NCBI GenBank assembly: GCA_037975125.1
Contig: CM075857.1
Span: forward strand, 20,720,997-20,784,996
From: Latrodectus hesperus
Taxonomy: Eukaryota > Arthropoda > Arachnida > Araneae > Theridiidae
Length of the DNA stretch: 64,000 bases
Direction of reading: 5' to 3'
Within the stretch, counting starts at the first letter, position 1, and each line of letters opens with the position of its first letter. Under the pieces are notes generated by a model. That model was not told the DNA's origin and ran no database searches. It was given only the letters and a program-made list of their open reading frames with translations. The translations under genes and the position numbers were made by a program. Below, one piece after another: positions 22,507 through 32,712 of this stretch.

Positions 22507-23756
22507 TTTCCCTGCTGTGGTGGAAGATCATTTCCACCATCTTTTCGTTTCGGGCAGTCTCTATGGACGTGTCCGACTGCACCACAAGTCCAACACTGAA
22601 TCTTCATGTTTCTGCCACCTTTACTCAATTCTAAGCTACGGACTTTTCGCCGCAGATCTTCAATTTGCTTTCTTAGATTACAGTCCGTATCAGTAGCAGA
22701 GACGGCTCTGATTGAGTGCCGGTCTTTACGCGCGGCCTGCTGGGCAGCCTCTATCTTATGTGCGTATACTAGGGCAGATCCGATATCTTTGACATCGGCG
22801 AGTCTAAGTGTTTTCTGTATCTCCGGATCCCGCACACTATCGATGAAGTGATGGAGAGCCAGATCTTCACGTGTCTCAGCTGGGCAGTCCGAAAATGCTA
22901 GATGGGAAAGTCGCTGAATATCGGCAGCCAATTCTTGCAGACTTTCACCCGCTCTTTGATAGCGGGACTTTAACTGTAGTCTGCTATATTCTTTAGTGCA
23001 CTTATCTCCAAACCGCAGCTCAAGCGCACTCGATAGGGCTTGGAAATCGTGCCTCTGCTCCTCCGGAAGCGTCTCGAGGATGTCAGCCGCGTCTCCTCTT
23101 AAAGAAGCCGCCAGGTGAAAAGCTTGGGCTCGGGGATTCCATCCATTAGCTTCCGCTACCATCATAAACTGGGTCTTGTATACTTGCCAGGATGATTTCC
23201 CATCAAATGTTGAGAGTTTAATATTGGCTAGGGAAGGCACAAATGTCACGTTCGGTTCCTCATGTTTGTTTGATATTTGCTTCTCCAAGCTTTCAATCTT
23301 CTTATTCATATTGTCTAATGCTTCTTCAACGTTTTCTTCTATCTCCAGAACTTTAGTTTCAACTGAAGTTACCTTATCTTCCATTGCAATCATCTTCTCC
23401 TGAATGATGTTGGAGAATTCTTCTTTAACACTTACAATGTCCTTCTTAAGTTCCTTTTTAAGCTCCTCCTGTCCAGATTTTATCTCTTTCATCACCTCGG
23501 TTTTAATCTCTTCTTGTCCAGCTTTCATCTCTTCTTGTCTAGCTTTCATCTCTTCTTGTCCAGCTTTCATCTCTTTCATCATCTCGGTTTTAATCTCTTC
23601 TTGTCCAGCTTTCATCTCTTCTTGTCTAGCTTTCATCTCTTCTTGTCCAGCTTTCATCTCTTCTTGTCCAGCTTTCATCTCAGCCATCTGCTCCGCTAAT
23701 TTTTCGAGAAGACTTTTCATTAAATCCATATCCATTTTTCTTGTGACACGCTGCAT
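22503..23756 (-). CDS. gag: Gag polyprotein, copy 1
   Basis: 417 residues from the first ATG after the primer-binding site. The frame is also open upstream into the LTR, but without an ATG. The N-terminal third is a long coiled coil made of MKAGQEE-type seven-residue repeats interrupted by IKTEMMKE and IKTEVMKE. A retrotransposon gag capsid domain follows (WQVYKTQF through the AAQQA region). A single CX2CX4HX4C zinc knuckle (CWTCGAVGHVHRDC) near the C-terminus would bind RNA. Gag forms the cytoplasmic particle that packages element RNA. The stop TAA directly follows the slippery GGGAAAC, so most ribosomes make Gag and a minority make Gag-Pol. Confidence 0.92.
   Translation of the reverse strand: MQRVTRKMDMDLMKSLLEKLAEQMAEMKAGQEEMKAGQEEMKARQEEMKAGQEEIKTEMMKEMKAGQEEMKARQEEMKAGQEEIKTEVMKEIKSGQEELKKELKKDIVSVKEEFSNIIQEKMIAMEDKVTSVETKVLEIEENVEEALDNMNKKIESLEKQISNKHEEPNVTFVPSLANIKLSTFDGKSSWQVYKTQFMMVAEANGWNPRAQAFHLAASLRGDAADILETLPEEQRHDFQALSSALELRFGDKCTKEYSRLQLKSRYQRAGESLQELAADIQRLSHLAFSDCPAETREDLALHHFIDSVRDPEIQKTLRLADVKDIGSALVYAHKIEAAQQAARKDRHSIRAVSATDTDCNLRKQIEDLRRKVRSLELSKGGRNMKIQCWTCGAVGHVHRDCPKRKDGGNDLPPQQGN
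22506..22512 (-). promoter_or_regulatory. -1 ribosomal frameshift site GGGAAAC, copy 1
   Basis: In the gag frame the codons are CAG GGA AAC TAA. The heptamer G-GGA-AAC fits X-XXY-YYZ, and slipping back one base gives exactly the open pol frame (GGG AAA CTA). The gag stop immediately follows. The gag/pol overlap is only about 25 bases. I did not fold the downstream RNA for a stimulatory structure. Confidence 0.85.
23503..23680 (-). repeat. 21-base tandem repeats coding the gag coiled coil, copy 1
   Basis: Imperfect 21-base units, each coding MKAGQEE or MKARQEE, in two clusters of four and three separated by an IKTEMMKE unit. Being multiples of seven codons, gains and losses keep both frame and heptad register. 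Confidence 0.9.
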
Positions 23757-23765
23757 CAACTCTTC

Positions 23766-23784
23766 AACCCCGATTCTGACACCA
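23766..23784 (-). other. Primer-binding site (tRNA-Leu type), copy 1
   Basis: Two bases after the 5' LTR the minus strand reads TGGTGTCAGAATCGGGGTT. This is complementary to a tRNA 3' end ending ...GATTCTGACACCA, the pattern of leucine tRNAs (acceptor ..TCTGAC plus A and CCA). The tRNA assignment is from memory of leucine tRNA ends. Confidence 0.75.
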
Positions 23785-24069
23785 GTTGTACCGAGCTCCA
23801 CGGGTTCGTGTTGATTGAGAGTTGAATAAAGCAACCACTTAATGAACACAAGACTTTTATTCGTAAAAAAACTTCACTAGATAAACGAAATTCCCGCTGT
23901 AACAATCACAATTATACAGCTACAATTCGTCAGATACAATAGGAAAAACAGCTTCCAATCACAGGTCTCAAATACCTCAGACAGAGAACAACTAGCAGTC
24001 ACAACTAATCGTCTTCACTCACTGACTGTCTTCACAAAAACTCTACTACTATTCCATGTCGGGCTGCGG

Positions 24070-24077
24070 TATTTATA
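24070..24077 (-). promoter_or_regulatory. LTR TATA box, copy 1
   Basis: TATAAATA inside GGTATAAATACC on the minus strand, conserved at the same LTR position in all four LTRs (18397-18404, 24070-24077, 46199-46206, 51891-51898). It marks the U3/R boundary just downstream. Confidence 0.75.
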
Positions 24078-24192
24078 CCTGACTTGGCGGAGAAATCTAC
24101 CAATTTCGCCAAGGTTCTGGAAGCTTCTAGGCTATCTCGAAAAATATTGGTCCTAGAGCTTAGGTGATGGATGTTTCCAGAAGTATCGATTT

Positions 24193-24268
24193 CTCGCCAA
24201 GTCGCCAAGAATCTCGCCAACCGTCGCCAAGTCGCCAAGAATCTCGCCAACTGTCGCCAAGTCGCCAA
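24193..24268 (-). repeat. GGCGA-rich U3 tandem repeat, copy 1 5' LTR
   Basis: Imperfect tandem units of CTTGGCGAC/TTGGCGAGATT on the minus strand, upstream of the TATA box. The 5' LTR array is 10 bases longer than that of the 3' LTR. Position in U3 suggests an enhancer-like role, which is inference. Confidence 0.8.
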
Positions 24269-24699
24269 ATCATTAGGAAATCCGCTTTTAAACTACAACA
24301 CGTCTAAATACCGCAATTTTTGCCCAAAATGTGAGAATTTCTGATCTGTCTGAGATATTTTAAGACAAATATAATCAATATTTACAAATTTGTAACAATA
24401 TTGATTCAAGAATTTCTTAATTTCCTAAAATTTACTTTCATATATCAATTGGTCAATAAATCTTCAAATCCTTGTAAAAAAATCTTTTGAATCTCGATCA
24501 TGTTTACTTTCAAGCTTTGTATAAGATATTAAGTCGCTTAATCGAAATTGCGATTCACGACTTGAACGAATAAGCAATTGCGTGAAAACTACTATTGGAC
24601 CTGAGAGACAAACATAACGTACGAAAACAAACCAAATACGTGTTTTATTGAGATTACTTTCAGTTAAATACTACTGTAATGAAAAATCTAGACTAAATT

Positions 24700-25005
24700 C
24701 ACACAATCTGGCAAATTCCACCCACACACCGATGGTACTCTGGAACATCTCCTGGAACTCTTTCTGGAAATAAAATTTGACCGAAAATATCAGACTGCCT
24801 TGGCCAGATTCTCAAGTGGACATCTAAAATGTTTATCGTCTGAACGTGGTACAAAAATTATCCTAATTGTAAAAAATGCTGTGACCATCCAGCCTCACCG
24901 AAACATATTCTGGATTGTATCGGACTTTCCCGGGAGGATTTATCCGCAGATCTCCTGCTAGTCATCGACTTTCTGGCAGCCAAAAATTTATTGGAATTGA
25001 TCTGA
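24700..25005 (+). pseudogene. LINE ORF2 C-terminal tail fragment
   Basis: A 3' fragment of a non-LTR element. Near 24797-24840 the frame reads ALARFSSGHLK, then the similarity moves to another frame. That frame reads CKKC, a downstream H and C (HILDC), then DLLLVIDFL, and stops at TGA 25003-25005. This cysteine/histidine-rich tail is typical, to my recollection, of arachnid LINE ORF2 ends downstream of RNase H. At least one frameshift, no RT in place. It lies about 300 bases from gypsy copy 1 but is on the opposite strand and unrelated to it. Confidence 0.6.
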
Positions 25006-25900
25006 TAAATGTCAGATCTTTAAAGAGGATAAGCCATATACACATTAAATTAATATTGAGAACAATTCAGTGTCAAAAAGCAGTTTGTAAAATTAATGAT
25101 AAAATATAATTGTTAAAAATGAATGGTGATATTAAGTTATTCTTAAAGATAATTTCACTTGCGTTTAAGCATGTTACTTTTGAACATGATACTTTTGAAA
25201 CTGAATTACCAACAACTATAAACGCACAACTCAAAAATGGTTATCATGAATGAAGATGAACTTTTGTTCGATTGCATATATATTAAACTTTCTTCAGAAC
25301 TATACTTTTCTTTTCAAATACCTTTCAAAACTTATTAATAAGTTGCTTTAATTAGCTTTTTGCATTTTGTTTGAAACTATGAAAAATGGTCCTTATAAAT
25401 TTTTTTAAATATACTCATTGACGCTATTTAGAAAAATGAAATTTAAAATTCTAATTTTAATAACATAAATCCTCTCTACTACTTTTTACAAAGAACTCAT
25501 ATAAGGCAACCGTTTCAAATAGATATATGGTCTATCTGTCCCAAAAATTAAATTCGAATCATTTTGAAGTTTTCGTAATTTTTTTATGTAATCATTTTCT
25601 TAATATAGGTTATAAAGCAACAAGAACAAAATGTACGTTATATATCATGCAATGAAATGTTTGTCAGTTAAATGTAATCAACTCTGTAGAGATTTTTATG
25701 ATAGCAACACACATAGCTTGGCATAATAACCTTTCACAGACAAGCATTCAGTTTTAAGATAAATTAAGAGCATTACGTATTTGTTCCCAATTTTGCGTTT
25801 GTAAAAAAATGACCTAAATATATAATCAGCGATATATTTTTATTTATCTATCTATCGATTTTATTTATGCTCAACATTTCACTCGTAACGTTTAAAAAAT

Positions 25901-27364
25901 TACACTCATGTCCATAAATTAAGAATAATTCAGAATCACACAGAAATTGAACTCTAAAACAAAAATTTCACATGTAGAATTATGACACACATCTTGAAGA
26001 ATAATATGCAAATTACAAGAAACCAGCAAATGGCGCCGATAGTACATCAGAATGACGAGAGTGTAAGAGGGTTATATAAGGGAATGGTTGATAAGAAATA
26101 AAATTGTTCACAGGTGCTTTAAAAACCTTTCACTGCAAAAGCCGCATGGTTATGGCACAAAGGAAGCATTTGGATGATGTTTTACGTGGTAGAATAATCG
26201 GTCATCTGGAATGTGGACGTACCCAGATGTAAGTATCCGAGGAACTTAGAATCGCTTAGAAAGTCATCTTCTGGCTTTGGGAACGGTTCCAAGATGATGG
26301 TAATGTGAGTAGACGTTGCAGCACAGGTTGTCCCCGAGTTACAACGCCGAATGAGGACCAGTATTTGGTAGTTACTGTCAAAAGAAACAGACGGAATACA
26401 GCACCAGACCTGTCTCGCCAGCTCTCTTCAGCTATCGGTACGACAGTTTCAAGGCAGACCGTGTACAGACGCTTAGGGCACATTGGTCTATATGCTTGTA
26501 GGCTGGTCAGATGTGTTCCACTTACCGTAACTCACTGTCGCCTGCGGTTAGCCTGGAGTAGAGAGCAGGCAGTCCGACGAGTCCAGGTTTAGCTTTCAGT
26601 CTGATTCTCACCAGACTTTTATATGGAGAGGGCCAGGTACCCGTTACCACTAAGAGAATACCATTGAACGACACCGTTATGGTGGTGCAGGATTGCTCGT
26701 TTGGGGTGGAATTGTTCTGGGTTCCAGAACTAACCTATATGTTCAGAATGTAACCATGACAGACTACATCTATTGGGATGTCACTCTGGAACAACATATA
26801 CGTTTGTTTCTGGGTACCATGGGTGGGTGCAGAATTTATGTTTATAGATGACAAAGCCCGTCACCACCGTGCAAACATTGTAGACGCATGCCTTTAATCG
26901 GAGGATATCACCCGTATGGACTAGCTAGCATACTCACCGGATTTTAATTCAATAGAGCATGTGTGGGACATGCTTGGCCGACGAATTGTAGCCCGTCAAC
27001 CCCTTCCTACATGTCTACCGGAACTTCGGAGAGCATTGTTTGATGAGTTGTGTAATATTCCCCAAGATCAGATCGATAATTTGATACTCAGCATGCCTAG
27101 GCGTTGTGCGGCCTGTATTGCATCGTCTGGGGGCATACAATGTATTAACCATAATACCAACCATGTTTTTGTAAATAGGTTCTTTTTTGAAATTTGCTCC
27201 AGGGTGTAAAAATCGCAATTTTTATTAATGATGCCAAACATATAGCATCTCTTTTTCTCTTTACCTTTAGTTTAATAAATAGACTTTACAAATAAGTCAC
27301 ATTTGTTTTGCCTCTGTCTCTTTCTTTGAACTTGCATTATCTTTAATTTATGGACACGAGTGTA
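25901..27364 (+). mobile_element. Decayed Tc1-like DNA transposon
   Basis: Terminal inverted repeats beginning CACTCATGTCCATAAATTA (from 25903) and CACTCGTGTCCATAAATTA (complement ending 27362) lie directly inside TA dinucleotides at 25901-25902 and 27363-27364. The TA duplication and 1.46 kb length are typical of Tc1/mariner. The internal transposase gene is broken, so this copy could move only with help from another element's transposase. Confidence 0.9.
26152..27209 (+). pseudogene. Tc1-like transposase pseudogene
   Basis: From the ATG at 26152 the frame encodes a Tc1-type N-terminus with paired HTH regions. It is cut by TAG/TAA stops near 26230-26265 and continues through TVSRQTVYRRL and a CRLRLAWS block to 26590. 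After further frameshifts a VWGGI block appears near 26700. The C-terminal FNSIEHVWDML block (the catalytic Glu region, SPD.N.IE..W) is read near 26940-26970 and runs to a stop at 27209. At least two stops and several frameshifts make it inactive. Confidence 0.88.
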
Positions 27365-28453
27365 GTTAAAAATATTTCATTAGAAATTATTATAACACAT
27401 TCTGAAACATCTGATATTCTTTTAATTGCTGTTAAATTAAATCAGCAATTATATGAACATATATTAGCCATCATAACTAGCGGATTGTATGTCCAAAGTA
27501 TAAAGTACTAATTAAAGAATTCAATGAAGAAATAAATAGTCATTTGAGATAAAATTTTGTCTGTCAATGTAATTTTATTCGCCCAAGATTAAGGTAAATA
27601 AATTATTACTCAATTGCTAAGATGTTTCATTTTATTTATTCTTTCCTGGATTATCATTTTTTATTTACAAATCTGACAGCATAATTTTGGGAACATATAG
27701 CAGCAATTATAGCATGTCAATTAATATTGATGTTAATGAAAAAATTAAATAATATCACGAGAGTACGAATTGGCAAAAAACTTCATATCCAAAGAAAAAT
27801 TGTTTTTGGCTTATGTTCTGGAAAAGGTTGAGTAATATACTTGACTCAACTGAAGCTATAGATTATTAATGTTTATATATTTTATTACCCATATCAACTT
27901 CATAACGCTATAAAGCAAAATAATATTATTAGAATCCTGACTTTCATCTTTGAACTATATCCACACCTGTAGTTCTTTGTTCTATAATATTATTGAGAAG
28001 ATTAATATTAATATTAATGAGACGAAGATTTCTTACAACAATAAACTATTTCTAATTGGAGTTCTATTGGGAAAGTGATTTTATCTGCGGTATGCAGGTG
28101 CAAAATAAATATATTCAAATTTTCTGATAAAGGAGAGATTTCTTTTCTTTATATATTGGTTTTAATATTTATGTATTTTCTTAAATATGTTTCATTTATC
28201 TGTTTCAAACACTTTTTTATCATGTTTATTTTGTTTTAATTGCTAATGTATTAAAATTTTTTTCTTTTTTAAAATGGAAAATTAAAATTTTTGTGTCCTA
28301 AATATATTTTTGGTTCGAAGCTTCGTTTCAAATTCTCATTAACGTATTTATATTAGTTATTAAAAAATACATCCAAATAATTTATATTGCTATTTTAAGA
28401 ACTAAAATTATTGCTCCAAGAAGACAACAAAATTGCTAGCTATTATTTGATAT
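27365..28453. other. AT-rich non-coding stretch
   Basis: No gene, RNA or repeat that I could support between the Tc1 relic and the inverted-repeat transposon copy. Confidence 0.4.
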
Positions 28454-29088
28454 ATATAAACGGTACTTTTCCATTACACCCCTGCTTTTGATAATCACCA
28501 TGCAGGGAAAGAAAACAAATCGTAAATTATTGTCATAAATATTCCATTTGCATCATGCATTGCTTAAAAATGTTTACGTTTTCAGAAACTACTAAAAAAT
28601 AATGTAAAAAGTTTTATTACATTTTATAAATTAAACAATTATCACTTATTGATAAAACTTATTTACACGCCCATGTTTATTTCTGGCGGAAATTGCTTAG
28701 CAATCGCATTGGTGATCGATTGCTTAAGTATAAAGTAATAATACAATTTTTTCAATGAGACAAAATTAAATTTTGCTGTATTTATTTGTTTTTTGCCCTT
28801 GGTGACTTCTGACCGTAATGCTACTTTTAACCGACAAAATTATCACAAGCAATCTTTTGCAACCAATTCAGCTTTGTTTAGCATTTAGCTTGTTTACCAT
28901 TGTTTATCACTTTTTTGTCAATTTTTGTACACAAAAAATCGATTTAGAATAAATAAAATTCAAAATAAATTTTGAGCTACTAAAATCATCTCTCGTATCG
29001 ATGTTATATTATTTTTGCTTCTCCGTATAAAACATGCCATTTCTTTAAAATCAAAAGCGGGCGTATAATGGAAAAGTACTATATAAAC
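28454..29088 (+). mobile_element. Non-autonomous DNA transposon (MITE-like), copy A
   Basis: About 618 bases with terminal inverted repeats of about 30 bases: left end GGTACTTTTCCATTACAC, and the complement of the right end AGTACTTTTCCATTATAC, both continuing to GCTTTTGAT. It is flanked by a direct repeat ATATAAAC (28454-28461 and 29081-29088; nine bases if the preceding T is counted). An 8-base duplication is typical of hAT, P and some Merlin elements, but I cannot assign the superfamily. No coding capacity. A second copy in opposite orientation is at 35886-36487. Confidence 0.85.
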
Positions 29089-30919
29089 TTAAGTGGCTAT
29101 CGACTCTCACAAATATCGGTTTTATCAATCTCAATATAACGTGAATTGAAACTATAGAAAACGCACTGAAAATTTTTTTTCATTAGGTTATTACACTTCA
29201 TATGCTAAATAATACAAGAATTGTGTAATATAACAAAAATAAATGCTTTCTTTCGTAATATTATACTGTTAGTTTTCTAGTATTAAAATTTTTATATTGT
29301 ACATTTCTGTCGCTTAGATATTAACTGTAAAACTTTGTTGTTGAAAACTAAACTGAAAATTTATTTTACTTATTTTTTAATTTTTATGATTATTAAAAAT
29401 TAAAGAATATCATTATTTACAGTTAATCACATTTTTATTAAAACATTATTTCACATTTATGTGTTAGTGGTATCTATGCTCGCATCCTTGATGTTATATT
29501 TTAAATATGGCATAATGTATACATAATCTAAATTAATTTGTAATTACATTTTTCATTAAAATTCCTAATGATTTTAATGAAAATGCTCTAAATTAATTTG
29601 TAATTTAAAATTCCTAAAGTAATGAAATGTGAAAACTTTGAATCAAAGTACCTTTTGTACTTTTATATTTATTTTATTAATCAGATTAACTCATGAGATA
29701 AAATAATTATTTCACTCGATCTAGAAAAAAAGAAAAACAATTTGGTTGGAAAAATCACAATGCTCTTATTTTAATCTTCTTGGAAATTCAATAATATATG
29801 TTGTGAAGAAAATGCTCTTTTGTGTATTTTAAATAAACATTTATTTTGACTAGCATTTAAAAAGGGATAATATTATTAAATGAATCACGGTTAACTGAAT
29901 ACTTAGCAGACAAACTATGTATAATGTTATTACTATTTGTAAAAATGTTAGATTTCATTACAAATTTAATAAACATACATGTCCAAGGAGTAAGGATGTA
30001 TAGTATTTTTTTTATTTTAAACAAAAAATATTAGTCATTATAATTTTTAAAAAGTTGAGAATGAAATTTAATAATAAGTTGATCTATGAAATATGAATAT
30101 TTACAATGGGAAAAATGTAAATAATAAAATTTCATTCTATTTACTTTTTTTTCCTATTTTTTTCAGGGAAAACGCACTACAATACCATACTTTTCTAAGA
30201 AAAAAAATTTAAAGAAAAATAATAGCAGCAGAAGTATAATATTTCATTAATCTTTAATCATGAATATGATGATTTTTGTTAAAGAAAGCACGTACTAATG
30301 GCAGATGGAAACCAAAATAACAATTCTTTCTCCAGTCGTTTCCCTTGACAGCCTCTTTTTCCTGTGAAGTGACGTAGAACAAACTAAAAAAGAAAGAAAA
30401 AACATTCTACTTACTCTTTTTGGCAAACCGCCAACTCTTTTCATCCGCCTGACTCAGAGCACTTTTATGAGTTTAGTAATAACATGGAACATTTTTTCTG
30501 TTTTTATTTCTTGGCACTGGTTTTATTTCTTCGTCATATCAACAACGACTTGCGAGCCTGTCGTCCAGCCTTCAAATTTCCAGACCCATCAACATTTAAA
30601 GAGTTCTTAAATATTTGTGCTAGTTAAATAGTTTTTATTTGGATTGTTTTGTTATTCCTTTAATCAGAAACTCGAAAGCTCTATTTATCCGTCGTTTCTT
30701 CAGCGTGCTTTTATTCTAGTGTCAACAAATCAGAAATTCTCGTCAGCTATTCTGTTCAACGATTCCCAAAAAATTAGCCTTTCAAATGTCGGCTTATTGT
30801 TTGAAAGATAACCTCTAAATTATCACGAATGAATTTTGTGAGTTATTTTTTTTAAAATTTAGATATCTACAAAAAATTGGCGAAAAAAGAAATGATAAAT
30901 TAAAAAATACGTTATCGGT
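29089..30919. promoter_or_regulatory. 5' flank of UNC93-like gene 1
   Basis: AT-rich until about 30300, then a more mixed-composition promoter-like region. It holds TGTGAAGTGACGT at 30363-30375 and an AP-1-type TGACTCA at 30450-30456, 557 and 470 bases upstream of the ATG. A pyrimidine tract ending TTTTTTTCAG at 30157-30166 could be an acceptor for an upstream untranslated exon. The transcription start is not identified. Confidence 0.4.
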
Positions 30920-31885
30920 ATGATGGAAGAAGAGCCAAGTTTATATCATGTGGAAGAGACAAGTCCACTATTAACTCATTCGAGTATTAACCAAGATGTT
31001 TCTCTGTCATTATCTGCTGCATTAAAACCCAGAGACCACGCATACATGAGTAAGAAACGAATCATTCGCAACCTAATTGTTTTAGGTATGTCATGCTTTA
31101 TATTTTTCTTTGGTTTTCAATCCCTTTCGAATCTACAGAGCACCATGAATTCTGCTAAGGGATTAGGAATGGATTCGCAGGCCGTGATATACGCTTGTTC
31201 CATGGCTTCAGCCCTACTGTTGCCAGATTTTCTTATTAAGAATTTCGGTTGTAAAAGAATCATTATCGTCATGCTTCTTGGCAGTATACCATACATAGCT
31301 TCGAACTTTAGCCCAAGATGGGATACTATAATACCAGCTTCTGTTTTGATGGGATTCGCTATTGGGCCTCTTAACTCTGCTTCGGCAATGTATGTGAACG
31401 AAATGGCTCTACGTTACAATAAACTGACTTGTTCTGAATCGCTGGAGACTACTATCGCAAAATTTTTTGGAATCTTTTCATTTTTCTTAGAAAACACCCA
31501 AATATGGGGTAATTTAGTGTCGTACTACATTCTACGTCCTGGCATTGCTCCAATTCATAATCATACAAATGTAACATGTGGAATTGATTTCGACAGAACG
31601 TTGAATAATACGAATCCCAATCTTCAACCTCCTTCAGAAGACAAGCGTATTTTATTAGTGAGTATGTATGTTCTAAGTAATGTGGTTGCTGTTTTCTTGA
31701 TGGGATTGTTTACAGACAAGTTGGAAAATGACATCGAACTCAGTGAAGGAAGTTGTTGTTCATCTATTCTCGAAAGACTGTTTTCTGCTGCCAAACAATT
31801 GACTAATTCTAATCAAATACTTCTTATACCTATAACAACTTTCGTTGGCTTAGAACTTGCATTTTATACTGGAGAGTTCACTCAG
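30920..31885 (+). CDS. UNC93-like transmembrane protein, first large exon (gene 1)
   Basis: 322 codons from the ATG to a splice donor (CAG|GTAAGC) in phase 0; the frame runs on into the intron to a chance stop. Predicted membrane segments near residues 49-66, 85-104, 113-129, 136-158, 179-204, 243-264 and 298-318 form the first seven of the 11-12 expected. Family marks: LSNLQSTMN after segment 1, FFGIFSFF, WGNLVSYY.L.PG. Two N-glycosylation sequons (N214, N217) fall in the loop between segments 5 and 6. The N-terminal tail has an acidic stretch plus ETSPLL, fitting the [DE]xxxL[LI] endolysosomal sorting signal. UNC93 family members are MFS-like membrane proteins; C. elegans UNC-93 acts with a K2P channel, and vertebrate UNC93B1 traffics Toll-like receptors. 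Substrate is unknown here. Later exons were not found. Confidence 0.88.
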
Positions 31886-32637
31886 GTAAGCTTATCATCT
31901 TATTTTGATTATAATTTTCTGTTATATTCCATAATTAAATATAAATGATATCTTAAAGCATTTTAAAATGCTTAACTGAAATTAGTGCATTATGACTAAA
32001 TATTCAATGATGATGATATTCTTATAAATCATATTCCAATATAAGTCGATAAAATATGAAATCATATCGAGCATTTCTCCATTTTTTTAAAAGGTGCAAT
32101 TTTGCAACCTTAGACATTAGTATATATACAATATGTTTGAAAAACATTGACTTACATTTGAAAATATATGTTAGTCACATCAAGAGATTTTATTGGTGAA
32201 AACGAGTTTTACTTCGTTAAAAACTAACACTAACAATTATTATATGAGTTAACAATTTGATTTTCAAAACATTTTCCCCCCAAGTTTGCTGAGCAGCTAT
32301 TTCATTGAATAAAATTCCATTTAAATTTCAGAAAAATATGAAAATTTAATTTTAAAGAATGATATTTATAAAATTTAATAATAACAATACAATCACTTTG
32401 ATTTATTATCTTTCAAAAATGTCAATATTAATGAATATTGTAATATTGCTCATTTGTGTAATTAAGCTGCATATAGATTAATAATCTAATCTTCATAAAG
32501 AAGTTTTGTGTGTAGAATAATCTTTTTTTATGTTAAATAATGGTATTTGTTAGAGATTAATAAGATTTGATTTTGTTTGTAATTGTATACGTTCATTTTT
32601 TAATGTATTTTTACGAAAGGTATAGTTTAATGGAGAT

Positions 32638-32712
32638 TCTGAGCTACTTCCAAAATTTACGCTCGAAACGGGAATCGAAACCGCAATCTTCCTGAATAAA
32701 GACCAGAGCGCA
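32638..32712 (-). other. Possible tRNA-derived relic with box B
   Basis: The minus strand reads GCGGTTTCGATTCCCG, a good box B with a seven-base loop (TTCGATT) and paired stem, preceded by an anticodon-arm-like stretch (TGCGCTCTGG). A box A was not found. It may be a truncated or decayed SINE head. Confidence 0.35.

Larger units (their letters stand above)
23787..24397 (-). repeat. 5' LTR of gypsy copy 1
   Basis: 611 bases, TG...CA. On the minus strand: U3 repeat (24193-24268), TATAAATA box (24070-24077), AATAAA (23856-23861). It should drive the genomic transcript; initiation is expected 25-30 bases past the TATA box. Confidence 0.95.
18110..24401 (-). mobile_element. Complete Ty3/gypsy LTR retrotransposon, copy 1
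   Basis: The element runs 18114-24397 (about 6.28 kb), flanked by a 4-base ATAT duplication at 18110-18113 and 24398-24401. It is transcribed on the minus strand, so the 5' LTR is at 23787-24397 and the 3' LTR at 18114-18714. Order on the minus strand: LTR, primer-binding site, gag, -1 frameshift site, pol (protease, RT, RNase H, integrase), untranslated spacer, polypurine tract, LTR. Pol order with integrase last defines Ty3/gypsy (Metaviridae). No env-like frame follows pol. Gag and pol are both open and the LTRs differ by only a few bases plus a 10-base repeat indel, so insertion looks recent and the copy may be competent. A second copy lies at 45924-52219. Confidence 0.95.

Noticed and set aside
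23404..23814. Plus-strand frame of Ser/Phe/Leu repeats opposite gag (and the matching one at 51212-51643)
   Set aside because: It is the antisense shadow of the 21-base gag repeats; a repeat of unit length divisible by three keeps antisense frames open too.
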